A stretch of DNA of 64,000 nucleotides from assembly GCA_040882465.1 (NCBI GenBank), contig JBBEBG010000030.1, positions 10,719 through 74,718 on the forward strand. Direction: 5' to 3'. The notes under the pieces are model-generated. The model saw only the letters and a program-made list of their open reading frames with translations. It did no database searches and was not told the origin of the DNA. The position numbers and the translations under genes were made by a program. Every line of letters begins with the position of its first letter. Positions within the stretch are counted from its first letter, which is position 1. This document shows, in pieces, positions 28,267-38,337 of the stretch. Source of the DNA: Gemmatimonadota bacterium (GTDB taxonomy: Bacteria; Gemmatimonadota; Gemmatimonadetes; Longimicrobiales; Gaopeijiaceae).

Positions 28267-29755
28267 TCCCCGCCCTTCCAGCGCCGATCGCCGCGAGCGC
28301 CACGCCGCCGCCGGCGGCTTCCCGCAGTAGTTCCCAGGTCCTGAGCAGGTGACGCTCCCGCGTCCGCAGATTTCCGATCGAGAGGCGAAGCGCGATCCGC
28401 CCACGGAGGCGCGTCTGAGAGAGGAAAACTTCTCCCGAAGCATTGACTCGCTCCATGATCTCGAGGTTCAGCGCGTCCTCTTCCTCGCCGGAGAGACCTC
28501 GGGGGGCATGCCGGAAGACGATCGTGGAAAAGACGACGGGAGCGATCCGCTCCCACTCCGGATCCTCGTCCACCCACGCCGCTAAGCTCTGCGCGAGGCG
28601 CACGTGGTGGCGGATCCTCTCCCGCACGCCCTCCGCGCCGAAATAACGGAGGACGAACCAGAGCTTGAGCGCGCGAAAGCGGCGCCCGAGCGCCATCCCG
28701 TAGTCCATGAGGTTCGTCGCCTCCGGCCCATCGCGCGTTTGGAGGTAGACCGGGGTGAGTGCGAGCGAGCCGCGGACCTCGTCGGGATTCCGGGTGAGGA
28801 GGACCGAGCAGTCCACCGGAGTGAAAAGCCACTTGTGGGGATTAAAGACGACGGAGTTCGCACGCTCCCATCCGGCGAAGTGCCCGCGTATCTCGGGGAC
28901 GATCGCGGCGGCGCCGGCATAAGCCGCGTCCACATGCAGCCAGAGCCCGAACTCCTCCGCGACCTCCGCGATCGCGGCGACCGGATCGGGCGAGGCGGTC
29001 GAGGTGGTCCCCACGGTCGCCACGACGGCGACCGGAAGGATTCCCCCCTCGAGGTCCTCGAGAATGGCGGCGCGCAAAGCGTCCGGGCGCATCCTGAATT
29101 CGGCGTCCACGGGAATCTTTCGAATCCCATCGTGACCGAATCCCAGGACGATCGTCGCCTTGTCAATCGAGGAATGCGCCTCCTCCGAGGCGTAGATGCG
29201 CCCCCGCTTCGCACCGAAGAGCCCGGTCTCGCGCACCCCCGGATAGGCACGGTGACGAGCGGCCGTGAGGGCGGTTAGCGAGCTCGTTGAGGCGGTGTCC
29301 AGGATCACACCGAAGAATGCATCGGGGAGCCCGACCAAGGCCCGGAGCCAATCCACGACGAGGCGCTCGAGCTCGGTCCCCGCCGGCGAGCTCCGCCAGA
29401 CCATCGCATTCACGTTGAGGGCGGCGGCGAGCAATTCGCCCAAAATCCCGGGGCCCGACCCCGTGACGGCGAAGAATCCATGGAAGGAGGGGTGATTCCA
29501 GTGTGTCACCCCCGGGAGGATGACCTCTTGGAAGTCCTGGAAGATCTCGTCGAAGGGCTCGCCCGACTCGGGCGCGGCGGCGGGAAGTGCCGACCGGATC
29601 TCGCCGGGGCGGACCCTCGCGAGCACCGGGTATTCCTCCACCTCGGCGAGGTAGCGGGCGATCCAATCCACCATCTCCCGCCCCCACTCCCGGAACTCCT
29701 CCGGAGGCATGTCGCCCACCGGCTCCCCCGCGTCGCGCGGAGAGTCTTCCTTCAT
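28253..29755 (-). CDS. PLP-dependent group II decarboxylase (AADC-like)
   Basis: 500 residues of the aromatic-L-amino-acid/tyrosine decarboxylase family. Visible: an N-terminal dimer segment (EFREWGREMVDWIARYL), THWNHPSFHGFF substrate block, an Asp for the pyridine nitrogen (HVDAAYAGAA) and the PLP lysine in NPHKWLFTP. It removes CO2 from an amino acid, with aromatic substrates typical; the actual substrate is not deducible. ATG 29755 has AGGAGGG upstream, while the open frame to 29941 lacks support. It is convergent with pntB and may follow the sensor-like gene upstream. Confidence 0.9.
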   Translation of the reverse strand: MKEDSPRDAGEPVGDMPPEEFREWGREMVDWIARYLAEVEEYPVLARVRPGEIRSALPAAAPESGEPFDEIFQDFQEVILPGVTHWNHPSFHGFFAVTGSGPGILGELLAAALNVNAMVWRSSPAGTELERLVVDWLRALVGLPDAFFGVILDTASTSSLTALTAARHRAYPGVRETGLFGAKRGRIYASEEAHSSIDKATIVLGFGHDGIRKIPVDAEFRMRPDALRAAILEDLEGGILPVAVVATVGTTSTASPDPVAAIAEVAEEFGLWLHVDAAYAGAAAIVPEIRGHFAGWERANSVVFNPHKWLFTPVDCSVLLTRNPDEVRGSLALTPVYLQTRDGPEATNLMDYGMALGRRFRALKLWFVLRYFGAEGVRERIRHHVRLAQSLAAWVDEDPEWERIAPVVFSTIVFRHAPRGLSGEEEDALNLEIMERVNASGEVFLSQTRLRGRIALRLSIGNLRTRERHLLRTWELLREAAGGGVALAAIGAGRAGTTPP

Positions 29756-29882
29756 CGCCCCTCCTAACAAAAGAACGCCGGTGCCCGGGGGCTCCGGCGG
29801 AGATCGCGGCTCGATTGATTCGGGAGGACTACCGAGAGACCCCCTCCGGTGTTCCGGAGGTGACCGACCCGCGCGGGACCCC

Positions 29883-30545
29883 CTATCCAGCCCCCGAGCC
29901 TGCATCGCCCGCGGCATGCTCGAGGAGGCGGTCCAACTCATCGCGAATCGCCTTCACCTGAGTGCCGATTTCGGTGAGGATGGGCGGCGTGAGTGATCCG
30001 GTCACCCCGGTCCCCTGGAAGAGGTTGAAAAACAGCGTATCCGTGTGCCCGACGCTGGCGTACGCGACCCCGACATCCACGAGCCGGTTCAGCTGGAGCA
30101 ACTCCCTGAGCCCGACCGCTTCGAGCCGTCCCCCCGGGGGGTCCAGGTAGAGGTAACGGAGAACGACTTCCCGTAGAACCTGGAACTCCTCGACCGCTTC
30201 CCCGGCGGCCTGACCGCGGCGCGCGCCGAAGTTTCCGTACAGGGCTGCCGCTTCCTGGAAAAGCCGTTCGACCTGCTCGCGGTATGCCCCCAGCCCCGGG
30301 GACAGCAGCGAGGTCACGAGCTCTACGAACTCCTCGAGGAGGGCACGCACTTCCGGGGCGAGGTCTTCCCCCCGCGAGCAGACTTCCAGGATCCAGCGCT
30401 CCGCGATGGCCTGGCGGTGCTCGTCGAGCCACCGGCTCAGATCCGCCGGGCCGGTGGTCGGGGAATCCGGGATAGGGTGAGACCGAGGACGTTCTCTGAC
30501 GCCCCCTTCCTGCGCGGGCAAGGGGTTAAATCGAGTCATGACCAT
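29883..30545 (-). CDS. RsbRD-N-like sensor domain protein
   Basis: About 220 residues, all helical. The N-terminal block LSRWLDEHRQAIAERWILEV and the later EEFQVLREVVLRYLY resemble the RsbR/RsbD N-terminal (non-haem globin-like) domain found in stressosome and sensor proteins. No STAS, kinase or receiver domain is attached, so it would be a stand-alone sensor. The start is uncertain (ATG 30545 or 30539). It lies 35 bp downstream of the NtrY-like kinase and is probably co-transcribed, suggesting a partner role in that signalling pathway. Confidence 0.5.
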   Translation of the reverse strand: MVMTRFNPLPAQEGGVRERPRSHPIPDSPTTGPADLSRWLDEHRQAIAERWILEVCSRGEDLAPEVRALLEEFVELVTSLLSPGLGAYREQVERLFQEAAALYGNFGARRGQAAGEAVEEFQVLREVVLRYLYLDPPGGRLEAVGLRELLQLNRLVDVGVAYASVGHTDTLFFNLFQGTGVTGSLTPPILTEIGTQVKAIRDELDRLLEHAAGDAGSGAG

Positions 30546-30580
30546 TGGCAGGAGCCGCGTGTCCGGGCTTCGCTGCAACT

Positions 30581-33500
30581 TTACGAATCCGGGGGTGTCG
30601 CGCCACCCCCGGAAGGGTCGGGGGGACGGCCCGACGAGCCGGTTCCGCTCCACCGTTGGAGCCTCAGGGTGATCAGGGTCCCGGCGCCCGCCTCGCTTTC
30701 CGCCTGAACCCGCCCTCCCCAGGAGTCCACGAGCCGCCGTACGATCGCGAGCCCGAGCCCCGACCCGGTCGCCCGCGTCGAAAAGTGCGGCTCGAAGATC
30801 CGCGGCATGAGCTCCGGGGGAATTCCCGTGCCGGTGTCGCGCACCCGAAGCTCGATCTCGTTCCCCTTTTCTTCCGCCTCGACCTCCACTCTCCCCCCGC
30901 CCGGAAGCGCGGCACGGGCGTTCTCGAGGAGATTCACCAAGACCTCCTTGAGCTCCCCTTCCCGGGCACGGACTGCGGGGACGCTTTCCCCTCCGCGGAA
31001 CTCGAAGGTCACCGGTCCGCCTCCGGCCCGGTAAAGGTCCAGGACCTCCCCAACGACGCCGGTCACGCGGACCGAGTCGAGAGGGGCTTCCCCCGCGGGA
31101 GAAGGCGCGGCGAAACGCGAAAAGGAGGTCGCCACGGAGGCGAGCCGATCGATTTCGCCCAGGATCGCATTGACGTTCCGGTCTAGAATCTGCGGAAAGT
31201 CAGCTTCTTTCCCCTCCCAGGCTCTCCGGATGTGCTGGACCCCGAGCTTGATCGGCGTGAGCGGATTCTTGACCTCGTGCGCGACCTGCTGCGCCATCTC
31301 TCCCCAGGCGAGGATTCGCTCGGTGCGCAGCTCGTCGGTCACGTCTTCGAGGGAGATCACGGCGCCTCCGAGCGGCCCGCGGCGGGAAATGCGCCGCGCC
31401 CGCACCCGAATGCGCCGCGCGCCGATGGAGAGCTCCGTTCCCGCCTCGCGGAGCCCGTCACGGAAATAGCTCTCCACCCACTGGGCCAGCGCCCCCACGC
31501 GACCGCCGGCACCTTCGCCCCGTGGGAGGAGGGTTCCGAGCTCGAGCGTGACGCCGAGAAGCTCCTCCGCTCTGGGGTTCACGAGCGTTACGCGCCCCTG
31601 GCGGTTCAACGCGACGACTCCCGTCGCGACCTCTTCGACGATCGCGCGGGTCCGGCGCGACGTGCGCAGCAGAGCGCGCCGCGTCTGCGCCAGGCGATCC
31701 ACCATCCGGTTGAAGGCGCCGAACACGGACCCGAACTCGTCCCCCGGCCGCTCGGGAAGATGCACGTTCATGTTTCCCGCCCCGACTCGCTCCGAAGCGA
31801 TCTGGAGGGTCTGAATGGGACGGGCGAGCGCGCGTCCGACGCGCAGGGAGAGGAGGACGGAGAGGAGGCCGCCGAGGAGGACGGCAAGACCGATGAGATC
31901 GGTCACGTCTCGCTGGCGGAGTGCGGTCGCGCCGGCTTCGAGGGGAGCGGGAGCCGCGAGGACGCGCCCTCCCGGCATCCTCCGGTAGGCGACGACATAG
32001 TCGAGCCCGCCGAGGGAGGAAGGCGCGATCGTCATGACATCTTCGCCCCGGGCCAGCTGGGCGTGGATCTCCGGAGGTAGCCACCCCTCGTAGAGCCCCA
32101 GTCGGACCAACTCGGGAAGGGACCCGCTCGCGAGCTCGCCGTTTTCGTAAAGAAGAAGGTCCGATCCGACTCGGCGCGCCAATACGTCCATGGCCCCCCC
32201 AACCTCGGCGTACCACGAGGTGGCGTCCTCGGCCGCGCGTACCGCGAGCGCCTCGGCCGTGCGTCCCGAGGCGCCGGCCAGCGTGCGGTAGGCGAGAGTT
32301 CCGAAGAGGACGGTGGGGACGAGGAAAAAGGCGAAGAGCGCGAGAGTCACGCGTCCGCGAAACGACGAAAGCGCACCGAACGCGGGTCCGATGCGGCCCA
32401 AACTCCCTTCGCCCACCCAGCGCCCCAGCGTCCAGACCAGGGCCAGCACGGCGAGGTTCAGGAAAAGGAGCAGAGTCCCGCGCGCGATCCGGAGCATCCA
32501 GCCCGGCAGCTCCACGATGTAGTGCGCGTGATACGCCTCGTCCGGATAGGCCAGGAAGGTCTCCCCCTGCCACCCCTGCTCCGTCGAAATCCACTCGATC
32601 CCCTCCGTGGCGCCGGGCGCCTCTCCAGGAAGGATGGGAACGAGGACCAGGGGATCGGCTTGTGCGCGGGCCGGTGAGAAGAGGGGCCCGAGGGGGGACG
32701 CCCCCTCGAGGGCCCGGCGTGGGGGAATGACGATGGAAACCGCGGCCCCGCGGGGAAGAGGCGCAACGCCGAGGTAGTGGGCATCCGCTAGGTCGAAACG
32801 CCGGATGACGACCTCGTCCCCGACTCGGGCGCTCTCTAGAAACCCGGCCGGAAGCGCGGGGCGTGGGTCCGACACTCCGATGCGGAGCTCTTCCTGCGAC
32901 ACCCCTCCCGACGACCAGAAGGTGATCCAGAGGGGAACCCCCTCCCAGGCGAGACCGCTCGCTGTCCAGGTGCCGTAGAGCACTTCGACCGGATCCCGCC
33001 CCGCCTCCGCGAGGTCCCTCGCCTCCTCGGCCGCCCGCAGGAGGAGAAATTCGAGGAAGGGGTCGGCCCGGGTCCCGAGCCGGTCCAGACGATCCTCCGC
33101 GGCCGCGATCCTCGCCTCCACCCGGAGGCTCCATGCCCAGGGAAGGACCACGGAAACGGCGAGCGCCGCGAGCGCGCCCCAGCGCAGAAGCGCCTTCGTC
33201 CATCGGGGCCCCTCCGGAAGCCCGCGTACGATCCCAACGAGCGGGACGATCCAGAGAAACACGAGCCACCGCGGGGTGGTCAGGCTGTGATGCGCCAGCC
33301 AGCTCCAGCCGAGGGCGAGGACCACCGCAAGGACGGCTGCGCCGAGGAGGAGGTAGGGTTGGGACCGGTCGTCATCGGCGGCGCGTCCGAGGAGCGCGGC
33401 GCTGAAGGCGAAAGTGACGAAGGCGGCCGCCGTGCCCTGGAAGAGGACCCAGGCCAGCTCGCTCCCTGCGAGAAACCCTCCCGACGCCCCGCGCTCCAGG

Positions 33501-34666
33501 GCAAAAAGCGCTCCTCCCGCCAGGAGTGCGGCGAGGGCGGCCACGACTGGGAGGGGAATCCTCGGGAGGCGCTCCCAGGGGAGAAGCCCGGCACCCAGCG
33601 CGCCGGCGGCCCCAAACGCCACCAGGGCCCCGAAAGTCAGGGGGACCGGACCGGGAAGGAGGAAGTCCGCCGGGGAAAGGAGTTGCCCCCCTCCCGTCAG
33701 CCGGCCCAGCGGGAGAAGGAGTAAGGTGAAGAGAAGGGAGACAACACCCAATCCTCCCCCGAGCGGATTTCCTCGGGCCCCGAAGACCGCCAGGAGCCAT
33801 CCCCCCGCCAGGAGCAGGGCGACCATGCGCCCCCAAAGGAGCTCCCGATCCGCCCGTTCGTTGGCCTCGGAAGGGGGAAGGAGCGTGACGCTGAAGAGGC
33901 TCTCCCCATCCCAGCGGAGGTCCCAAATGCTCTCGCCGAGCGCGCGGTCGGCTCGGGTGATCTCGATCGAGGCGCCCGTGCTCGACTCGAATCGGGACTC
34001 GAAGTCGTTCGCGGGCGGGGAGAGAAGGGGCGGGAGCTCCGAACGGAGGAGGAATCCGGCCACCGCGGTGCCCAGCCCCGACGGTACGGGGGCGGTCACG
34101 TAGAGATATCGGAAGAGCGCTCCCTCCCGAAAGAGGTACCGGGCGGACCCGCGCCGCACCTCTTCTGGAAGGGGTCCCTGATGGGCGCCTTCCCAGGCGA
34201 GAAGCTCTCCGGAGGGGCCAAATAGGGCCAACGCATCCACGGCCGAGCTTCGGAGGTCGCCGGGAAGTCCGGGCCCATCCAGGAGGCCGGAGGACCACCG
34301 CTCGGCCAGGCGGTCCACCACACTCTCCCCCTCCTGGAGGAGCTCATCGAGTTCGGTGGCGAGCCGATCCTGGATCCGCCCTTCCCATGCGGCGGAGCGC
34401 TCGGTCCATTCGGCGGCCAGCCGACCGAGCTCCCGTTCGGACTCGAAGGCCGCGAGCACCCCGAGCAGGAGGAGGGCGCCGGAACACACGCGGACGGCTC
34501 CGCTGGACCGTTCCAGGAGAAGCCCGAGGGCCGCGGCGGGGGCAGCGGCGCCGATCCAGATGACCTCACCGGTTCCGATCCAAGCGGCGAGGCCCACGAC
34601 CGCGGCGTTCAGGGCGAACGTCCCTGCCAGGCGTCGGAACGTCACCTGGGCAACCTCTCCGGACAC
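30581..34666 (-). CDS. Very large NtrY-like sensor histidine kinase
   Basis: 1361 residues, about twice a normal NtrY. The first 900 residues hold an N-terminal membrane anchor and periplasmic-type domain, then a block of roughly ten hydrophobic helices, another extracytoplasmic domain, and a further membrane pair. Then come HAMP (RPIQTLQIASERVGAGN), a PAS-like segment (VNPRAEELLGV), the phosphoacceptor HEVKNPLTPIKLG, and HATPase boxes (NLLENARAAL, DTGTGIPPE, GSGLGLAIVRRL). The H-box type is that of NtrY/NtrB. GTG 34666 is used; no clear ribosome-binding site. No cognate response regulator lies next to it. Confidence 0.88.
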   Translation of the reverse strand: MSGEVAQVTFRRLAGTFALNAAVVGLAAWIGTGEVIWIGAAAPAAALGLLLERSSGAVRVCSGALLLLGVLAAFESERELGRLAAEWTERSAAWEGRIQDRLATELDELLQEGESVVDRLAERWSSGLLDGPGLPGDLRSSAVDALALFGPSGELLAWEGAHQGPLPEEVRRGSARYLFREGALFRYLYVTAPVPSGLGTAVAGFLLRSELPPLLSPPANDFESRFESSTGASIEITRADRALGESIWDLRWDGESLFSVTLLPPSEANERADRELLWGRMVALLLAGGWLLAVFGARGNPLGGGLGVVSLLFTLLLLPLGRLTGGGQLLSPADFLLPGPVPLTFGALVAFGAAGALGAGLLPWERLPRIPLPVVAALAALLAGGALFALERGASGGFLAGSELAWVLFQGTAAAFVTFAFSAALLGRAADDDRSQPYLLLGAAVLAVVLALGWSWLAHHSLTTPRWLVFLWIVPLVGIVRGLPEGPRWTKALLRWGALAALAVSVVLPWAWSLRVEARIAAAEDRLDRLGTRADPFLEFLLLRAAEEARDLAEAGRDPVEVLYGTWTASGLAWEGVPLWITFWSSGGVSQEELRIGVSDPRPALPAGFLESARVGDEVVIRRFDLADAHYLGVAPLPRGAAVSIVIPPRRALEGASPLGPLFSPARAQADPLVLVPILPGEAPGATEGIEWISTEQGWQGETFLAYPDEAYHAHYIVELPGWMLRIARGTLLLFLNLAVLALVWTLGRWVGEGSLGRIGPAFGALSSFRGRVTLALFAFFLVPTVLFGTLAYRTLAGASGRTAEALAVRAAEDATSWYAEVGGAMDVLARRVGSDLLLYENGELASGSLPELVRLGLYEGWLPPEIHAQLARGEDVMTIAPSSLGGLDYVVAYRRMPGGRVLAAPAPLEAGATALRQRDVTDLIGLAVLLGGLLSVLLSLRVGRALARPIQTLQIASERVGAGNMNVHLPERPGDEFGSVFGAFNRMVDRLAQTRRALLRTSRRTRAIVEEVATGVVALNRQGRVTLVNPRAEELLGVTLELGTLLPRGEGAGGRVGALAQWVESYFRDGLREAGTELSIGARRIRVRARRISRRGPLGGAVISLEDVTDELRTERILAWGEMAQQVAHEVKNPLTPIKLGVQHIRRAWEGKEADFPQILDRNVNAILGEIDRLASVATSFSRFAAPSPAGEAPLDSVRVTGVVGEVLDLYRAGGGPVTFEFRGGESVPAVRAREGELKEVLVNLLENARAALPGGGRVEVEAEEKGNEIELRVRDTGTGIPPELMPRIFEPHFSTRATGSGLGLAIVRRLVDSWGGRVQAESEAGAGTLITLRLQRWSGTGSSGRPPDPSGGGATPPDS

Positions 34667-34870
34667 GGGGGATTACGTCTCCTCATGGTACCGAGTGTAC
34701 ACTCGCAAGGGTGCAGAGGGGAGCGCCGCCAGGGGCTGTTTCCCGCGGCCCCTCCGCCGGGTCCTGGAGTGAAATCTGTGTCCGAGGGGACCGAGCAGCC
34801 GCCCAAAGGGGTATTATTGGGTTGTGCCGGCTCGAAAAACCGAAGCCCCCTAAACCTTGAGGGGACCAAC

Positions 34871-35569
34871 ATGCGAAGGTTCTTAACCTCGAGCGCCGTC
34901 AGCGCGGTCCTCCTTTGGGGCGCCCAAGGCGCATCCGCACAATCCGTCGTCCTGGATCAAGGGAGCTTCCGGCTCGCCGTGGACGGGCGGCCGGCGGGCA
35001 CGGAGACCTTCGAGATCAGCCGCGCCGGCTCCGGCCCCGAGGCCCAGGTCTACGCTAGGGGGGAGATTGACATCACGATGCCGGAGGGTCGCCTCGACCT
35101 CCGCCCGCTCCTTCAGAGCGGGGGAACGGAGATGGCCGTCGCCGCTTACCAGATCAAGATCTCCGGCCAGCAGCAGCAGGAGATCTACGTCGAATTGGGC
35201 GACCGGCGGTACCTCACTCGAATCCTTTCGGAGCGAGGAGAGCAGCAACGGGAGTCGCGGGCCGCCCCCGGGACCCTCGTTCTCGATACCGGCGTGGCGC
35301 ACCAGTACTACTTTCTCGCTGCTCGTCTCCGCTCGGGTGGGGGAACCGTTCCCGTCATCGTCCCCCGCGAGGGGCGCCAATTCGAGCTTCAGGTGACCGA
35401 GGTCGGTCAGGAGTCGCTGAGCATCGGTGGCCAGACCATCGCTGCGCGTCACCTCCGACTCACGGGCAATCAGGAAACCCGGGAGCTCTGGGTGGACGCG
35501 GAAGGGCGCGTTCTCCGCGTGGACCACCCGGCCCAGGGGTACAGCGCGACACGCGAGATGGCGCCCTGA
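34871..35569 (+). CDS. Secreted hypothetical protein
   Basis: 232 residues with a Sec signal peptide ending GASAQS. The mature protein is beta-rich (QGSFRLAVDGRPAGTETFEI at its start, later ELQVTEVGQESLSIGGQTI and RELWVDAEGRVLRVD), resembling DUF3108/DUF6134-type periplasmic proteins that have a lipocalin-like or barrel-like fold. GAGGGG precedes the ATG. It is divergent from the NtrY-like kinase and 226 bp upstream of the transporter operon. Function unknown. Confidence 0.72.
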   Translation: MRRFLTSSAVSAVLLWGAQGASAQSVVLDQGSFRLAVDGRPAGTETFEISRAGSGPEAQVYARGEIDITMPEGRLDLRPLLQSGGTEMAVAAYQIKISGQQQQEIYVELGDRRYLTRILSERGEQQRESRAAPGTLVLDTGVAHQYYFLAARLRSGGGTVPVIVPREGRQFELQVTEVGQESLSIGGQTIAARHLRLTGNQETRELWVDAEGRVLRVDHPAQGYSATREMAP

Positions 35570-35795
35570 GGGAGTGGCTCCCCTCGCCCGGATTCCTCGC
35601 TTTGAAGAAATCCCGCACCCCCTAACGTACGAGAGGTCGAGACCGTCTCGTAAGGAAGGTCTCCCCATGAGCCGCGCGACCCTGCCCCGGGTCCCGTGGC
35701 ACCTTTTCGAAACAGTGAGCGAGCCCGGTGGGAAGGGGGGCGGCCATGGCGGGCCGCCAGCCGCCCGAGGGCGAGCCTAGCAGAAGGCGACAAGA

Positions 35796-37070
35796 ATGAC
35801 GCGTGGAAGAAAAATCGCGATCGGAGTGGTGGTCGTCCTCGTTCTCGCGGCGGTCACGGTCGCGGAGTTTCTACAGTCCGACCGGGGGACTCCAGTTCGC
35901 GTGGAGACGATCGGCGAACAGGACATCCTCTCTACGATCACCGCAACCGGGCATGTGCGGGCCCGCCGGCAGGTCAACATCTCTTCGGACGTCATGGGCC
36001 GCGTGGTCCAGCTGAATGTCGCCGAGGGAGACGAGGTGGAGCAGGACCAGCTTCTCCTCACGATCGACCCGCGCCAGGTCGAAGCGGCTGTGGCGCGAGC
36101 GCGGGCGTCCCTCAGTCAGACCGAATCGCAGGTCGCACAGCAGCGCGCGAATCTCCTCCAGGCGGAGCGCGAGCTCGCCCGGCTGACCGACCTCCGCGCG
36201 GGAGGCGTCGTCACGGCGCAGGAGCTCGAGGCCGCCGAGACCCGCGCCGAGGTCCAAGAAGCGATGTTGAATTCGTCCCTCCACGGCGTCGAGCAGGCGC
36301 GCGCGGCGCTCGAAGAGGCCGAGGAGCAACAGTCTCGCACGACGATTCGGGCGCCGATCAGCGGCCGTGTGATCCGCCTGAACATCGAGGAGGGCGAAAC
36401 CGCGGTGGTCGGGACGATGAACAATCCAGGCAGCCTTCTCCTCACGATCGGCGACCTCTCCGCGATCGAAGCGGTCATGGTCGTGGACGAGACGGACGTG
36501 CCGATGATCTCCGTCGGCGATTCGGCCGTCGTGGAGCTCGACGCGTTTCCCGAACAAAGATTCGGGGCACGCGTCTCCACCATCGGGAATTCATCCATCC
36601 AAAGTGGCTCCGGAGGTTCGGCCACAGCGCAAGGGAGCGTCACCTTCGAGGTCGTCCTCACTCTACTCGACCGACCCACGAACCTCCGCCCAGACCTCTC
36701 CGCCACCGCGGACATCATCGTGGATCAGCGGAAGCAGGTCCTCGCTGCGCCCATCATCTCGGTGATTCTCGAGCCTTCCACGGTTCCACCTGCCCAGGCC
36801 GCGCCCACAGTGGTGAACGAGGCCGAGGCGACCACGCCGGGGCCGGCCACGCGCCCCGCGGAAGTGCGCTCGGAGGGGGTCTACGTCGTGCATGACGGCC
36901 GGGCGGTCTGGACTCCCGTCACCCTCGGAATCACGGGGCAGGAATACTTCGAGATCCTCTCGGGGCTCTCTCCGGGGGACCAGGTGGTGGCGGGCCCGTA
37001 CCAGACGATCCGCGCCCTCCGGGACGGCGATTCGGTGCAGATCACGAGTGGGTCCACCGAGCCGCTCTGA
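35796..37070 (+). CDS. MacA/HlyD-like periplasmic adaptor
   Basis: 424 residues. One N-terminal membrane helix is followed by a biotinyl-lipoyl half (GRVVQLNVAEGDEVEQDQLL), a long coiled-coil hairpin (about residues 95-175, QAERELARLTDLRAGGVV), the second lipoyl half (TIRAPISGRVIRLNIEEGE) and beta-barrel domains. A Pro/Ala/Thr-rich insert occurs near residues 325-355. Such adaptors link an inner-membrane transporter to an outer-membrane channel. Two FtsX-type permease genes follow, 25 bp away and then overlapping, so a MacAB-like or lipoprotein-export type ABC system is likely. Confidence 0.9.
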   Translation: MTRGRKIAIGVVVVLVLAAVTVAEFLQSDRGTPVRVETIGEQDILSTITATGHVRARRQVNISSDVMGRVVQLNVAEGDEVEQDQLLLTIDPRQVEAAVARARASLSQTESQVAQQRANLLQAERELARLTDLRAGGVVTAQELEAAETRAEVQEAMLNSSLHGVEQARAALEEAEEQQSRTTIRAPISGRVIRLNIEEGETAVVGTMNNPGSLLLTIGDLSAIEAVMVVDETDVPMISVGDSAVVELDAFPEQRFGARVSTIGNSSIQSGSGGSATAQGSVTFEVVLTLLDRPTNLRPDLSATADIIVDQRKQVLAAPIISVILEPSTVPPAQAAPTVVNEAEATTPGPATRPAEVRSEGVYVVHDGRAVWTPVTLGITGQEYFEILSGLSPGDQVVAGPYQTIRALRDGDSVQITSGSTEPL

Positions 37071-37095
37071 CCTTTCCTCCGGAGCCGGCACCCCG

Positions 37096-38337
37096 ATGCA
37101 TTTCCGAGAGGGCGTCCGACTCGCCCTCCTCCAGATCCGCCAGGAGAAGCTGAAGAGCGCCTTCAGCCTCCTTGGCGTCGTGATCGGGATCATGTTTCTC
37201 GTCGTCGTGGTGAGCGTCGTCGAGGGGATGGACCGGTACATGACCGAGACCGTGTCCCAACAGATCTTCGGCATCAACACGGTCACGGTGCGCCGGACGC
37301 CCAACGTCCAGGTCAACACGAACGCGGCACAACGCCGTGAGTGGAGCCGGCGTCCCCGCGTGACCGTGGATGAGGCGGAGGTCATCCGCGAGGCCCTCAC
37401 CGTCCCCGCGCTCGTGGGAGTCGAGGCGAATAGCCAGGTCGAGGTCCGGAGTTGGGACGGGCGCGGCGTGAGCAACTCCCAGATCTCCGCGATGTCCGCG
37501 GAGATGCTGGAGATCCGCAACCTCCTCGTGGAGCGCGGGCGCCCTTTCTCGGGACAAGAAGTCAGCCGCTCGCTTCCGGTCGCCATCCTCGGGACGGCCG
37601 TTGCCGACGCGCTCTTCCCCGATTCCGATGCCCTCGGGCAACGCATCCGCGTTCGGGATTTTCCGTACCGCGTGGTCGGGATCTTGGAGTCCCAGGGGAC
37701 GATGTTCGGACAGTCGCTCGACAATCGAGTGGTCGTCCCGGTTCGCTCGGCGGCGACGCGGCAATTCACGCAACGGGGCGCCGTGGGCTCCATCGTGATC
37801 CAGGCGCTCGATCCGGCGGACCTCCCCGTCGCGATGATGGACACGGAGGCGGCCATGCGCGTGGAGCGGCGCCTCCGCCCCGGCGAGAACAACAACTTCG
37901 CCCTCGACACCGCGGAAGACTCCCTGGCGTTCTGGGACCGCATCTCCACGATTCTTTTCCTCGCCCTCCCTGGACTGGTCGGCATCTCGCTGGTCGTAGG
38001 AGGGATCGTCATCATGAACATCATGCTCGTCTCCGTGATGGAGCGGACGCGAGAGATCGGAGTGCGGAAGGCCCTCGGTGCCCAGAGGAAGGACATCATC
38101 AACCAGTTTCTGGTCGAAGCCACGACGCTGTCGGCCGCCGGGGCGTTCATCGGCGTCGTCGTGGGGATTCTTCTGACTTGGGTTGTCCGCACCCTGACAC
38201 CCCTCCCCGCAGCCGTGGCCCCTCAGTGGCTTGCACTCGGAGTTTTTATCGGTATGTCGGTTGGGATCATCGCGGGGGTCTACCCCGCGATTCGGGCGTC
38301 CCAACTCGACCCCGTGGTCGCGTTGCGCCATGAGTGA
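37096..38337 (+). CDS. MacB-like FtsX-domain ABC permease 1
   Basis: 413 residues: one N-terminal transmembrane helix (AFSLLGVVIGIMFLVVVV), a large periplasmic MacB_PCD-like domain, and three C-terminal helices forming the FtsX domain with MERTREIGVRKALGAQRKDI, the typical coupling segment to an ATPase. No Walker motifs are present, so the ATP-binding subunit is encoded elsewhere. ATG 37096 is the first sensible start. It is translationally coupled with permease 2 through an 8-bp overlap. Confidence 0.9.
   Translation: MHFREGVRLALLQIRQEKLKSAFSLLGVVIGIMFLVVVVSVVEGMDRYMTETVSQQIFGINTVTVRRTPNVQVNTNAAQRREWSRRPRVTVDEAEVIREALTVPALVGVEANSQVEVRSWDGRGVSNSQISAMSAEMLEIRNLLVERGRPFSGQEVSRSLPVAILGTAVADALFPDSDALGQRIRVRDFPYRVVGILESQGTMFGQSLDNRVVVPVRSAATRQFTQRGAVGSIVIQALDPADLPVAMMDTEAAMRVERRLRPGENNNFALDTAEDSLAFWDRISTILFLALPGLVGISLVVGGIVIMNIMLVSVMERTREIGVRKALGAQRKDIINQFLVEATTLSAAGAFIGVVVGILLTWVVRTLTPLPAAVAPQWLALGVFIGMSVGIIAGVYPAIRASQLDPVVALRHE

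Noticed and set aside
35667-35780. 37-codon frame with AAGGAAGG upstream of ATG
   Set aside because: The ribosome-binding site is fair, but the peptide is of low complexity with no relatives recognisable, and it lies between two solid genes where a leader region is expected.
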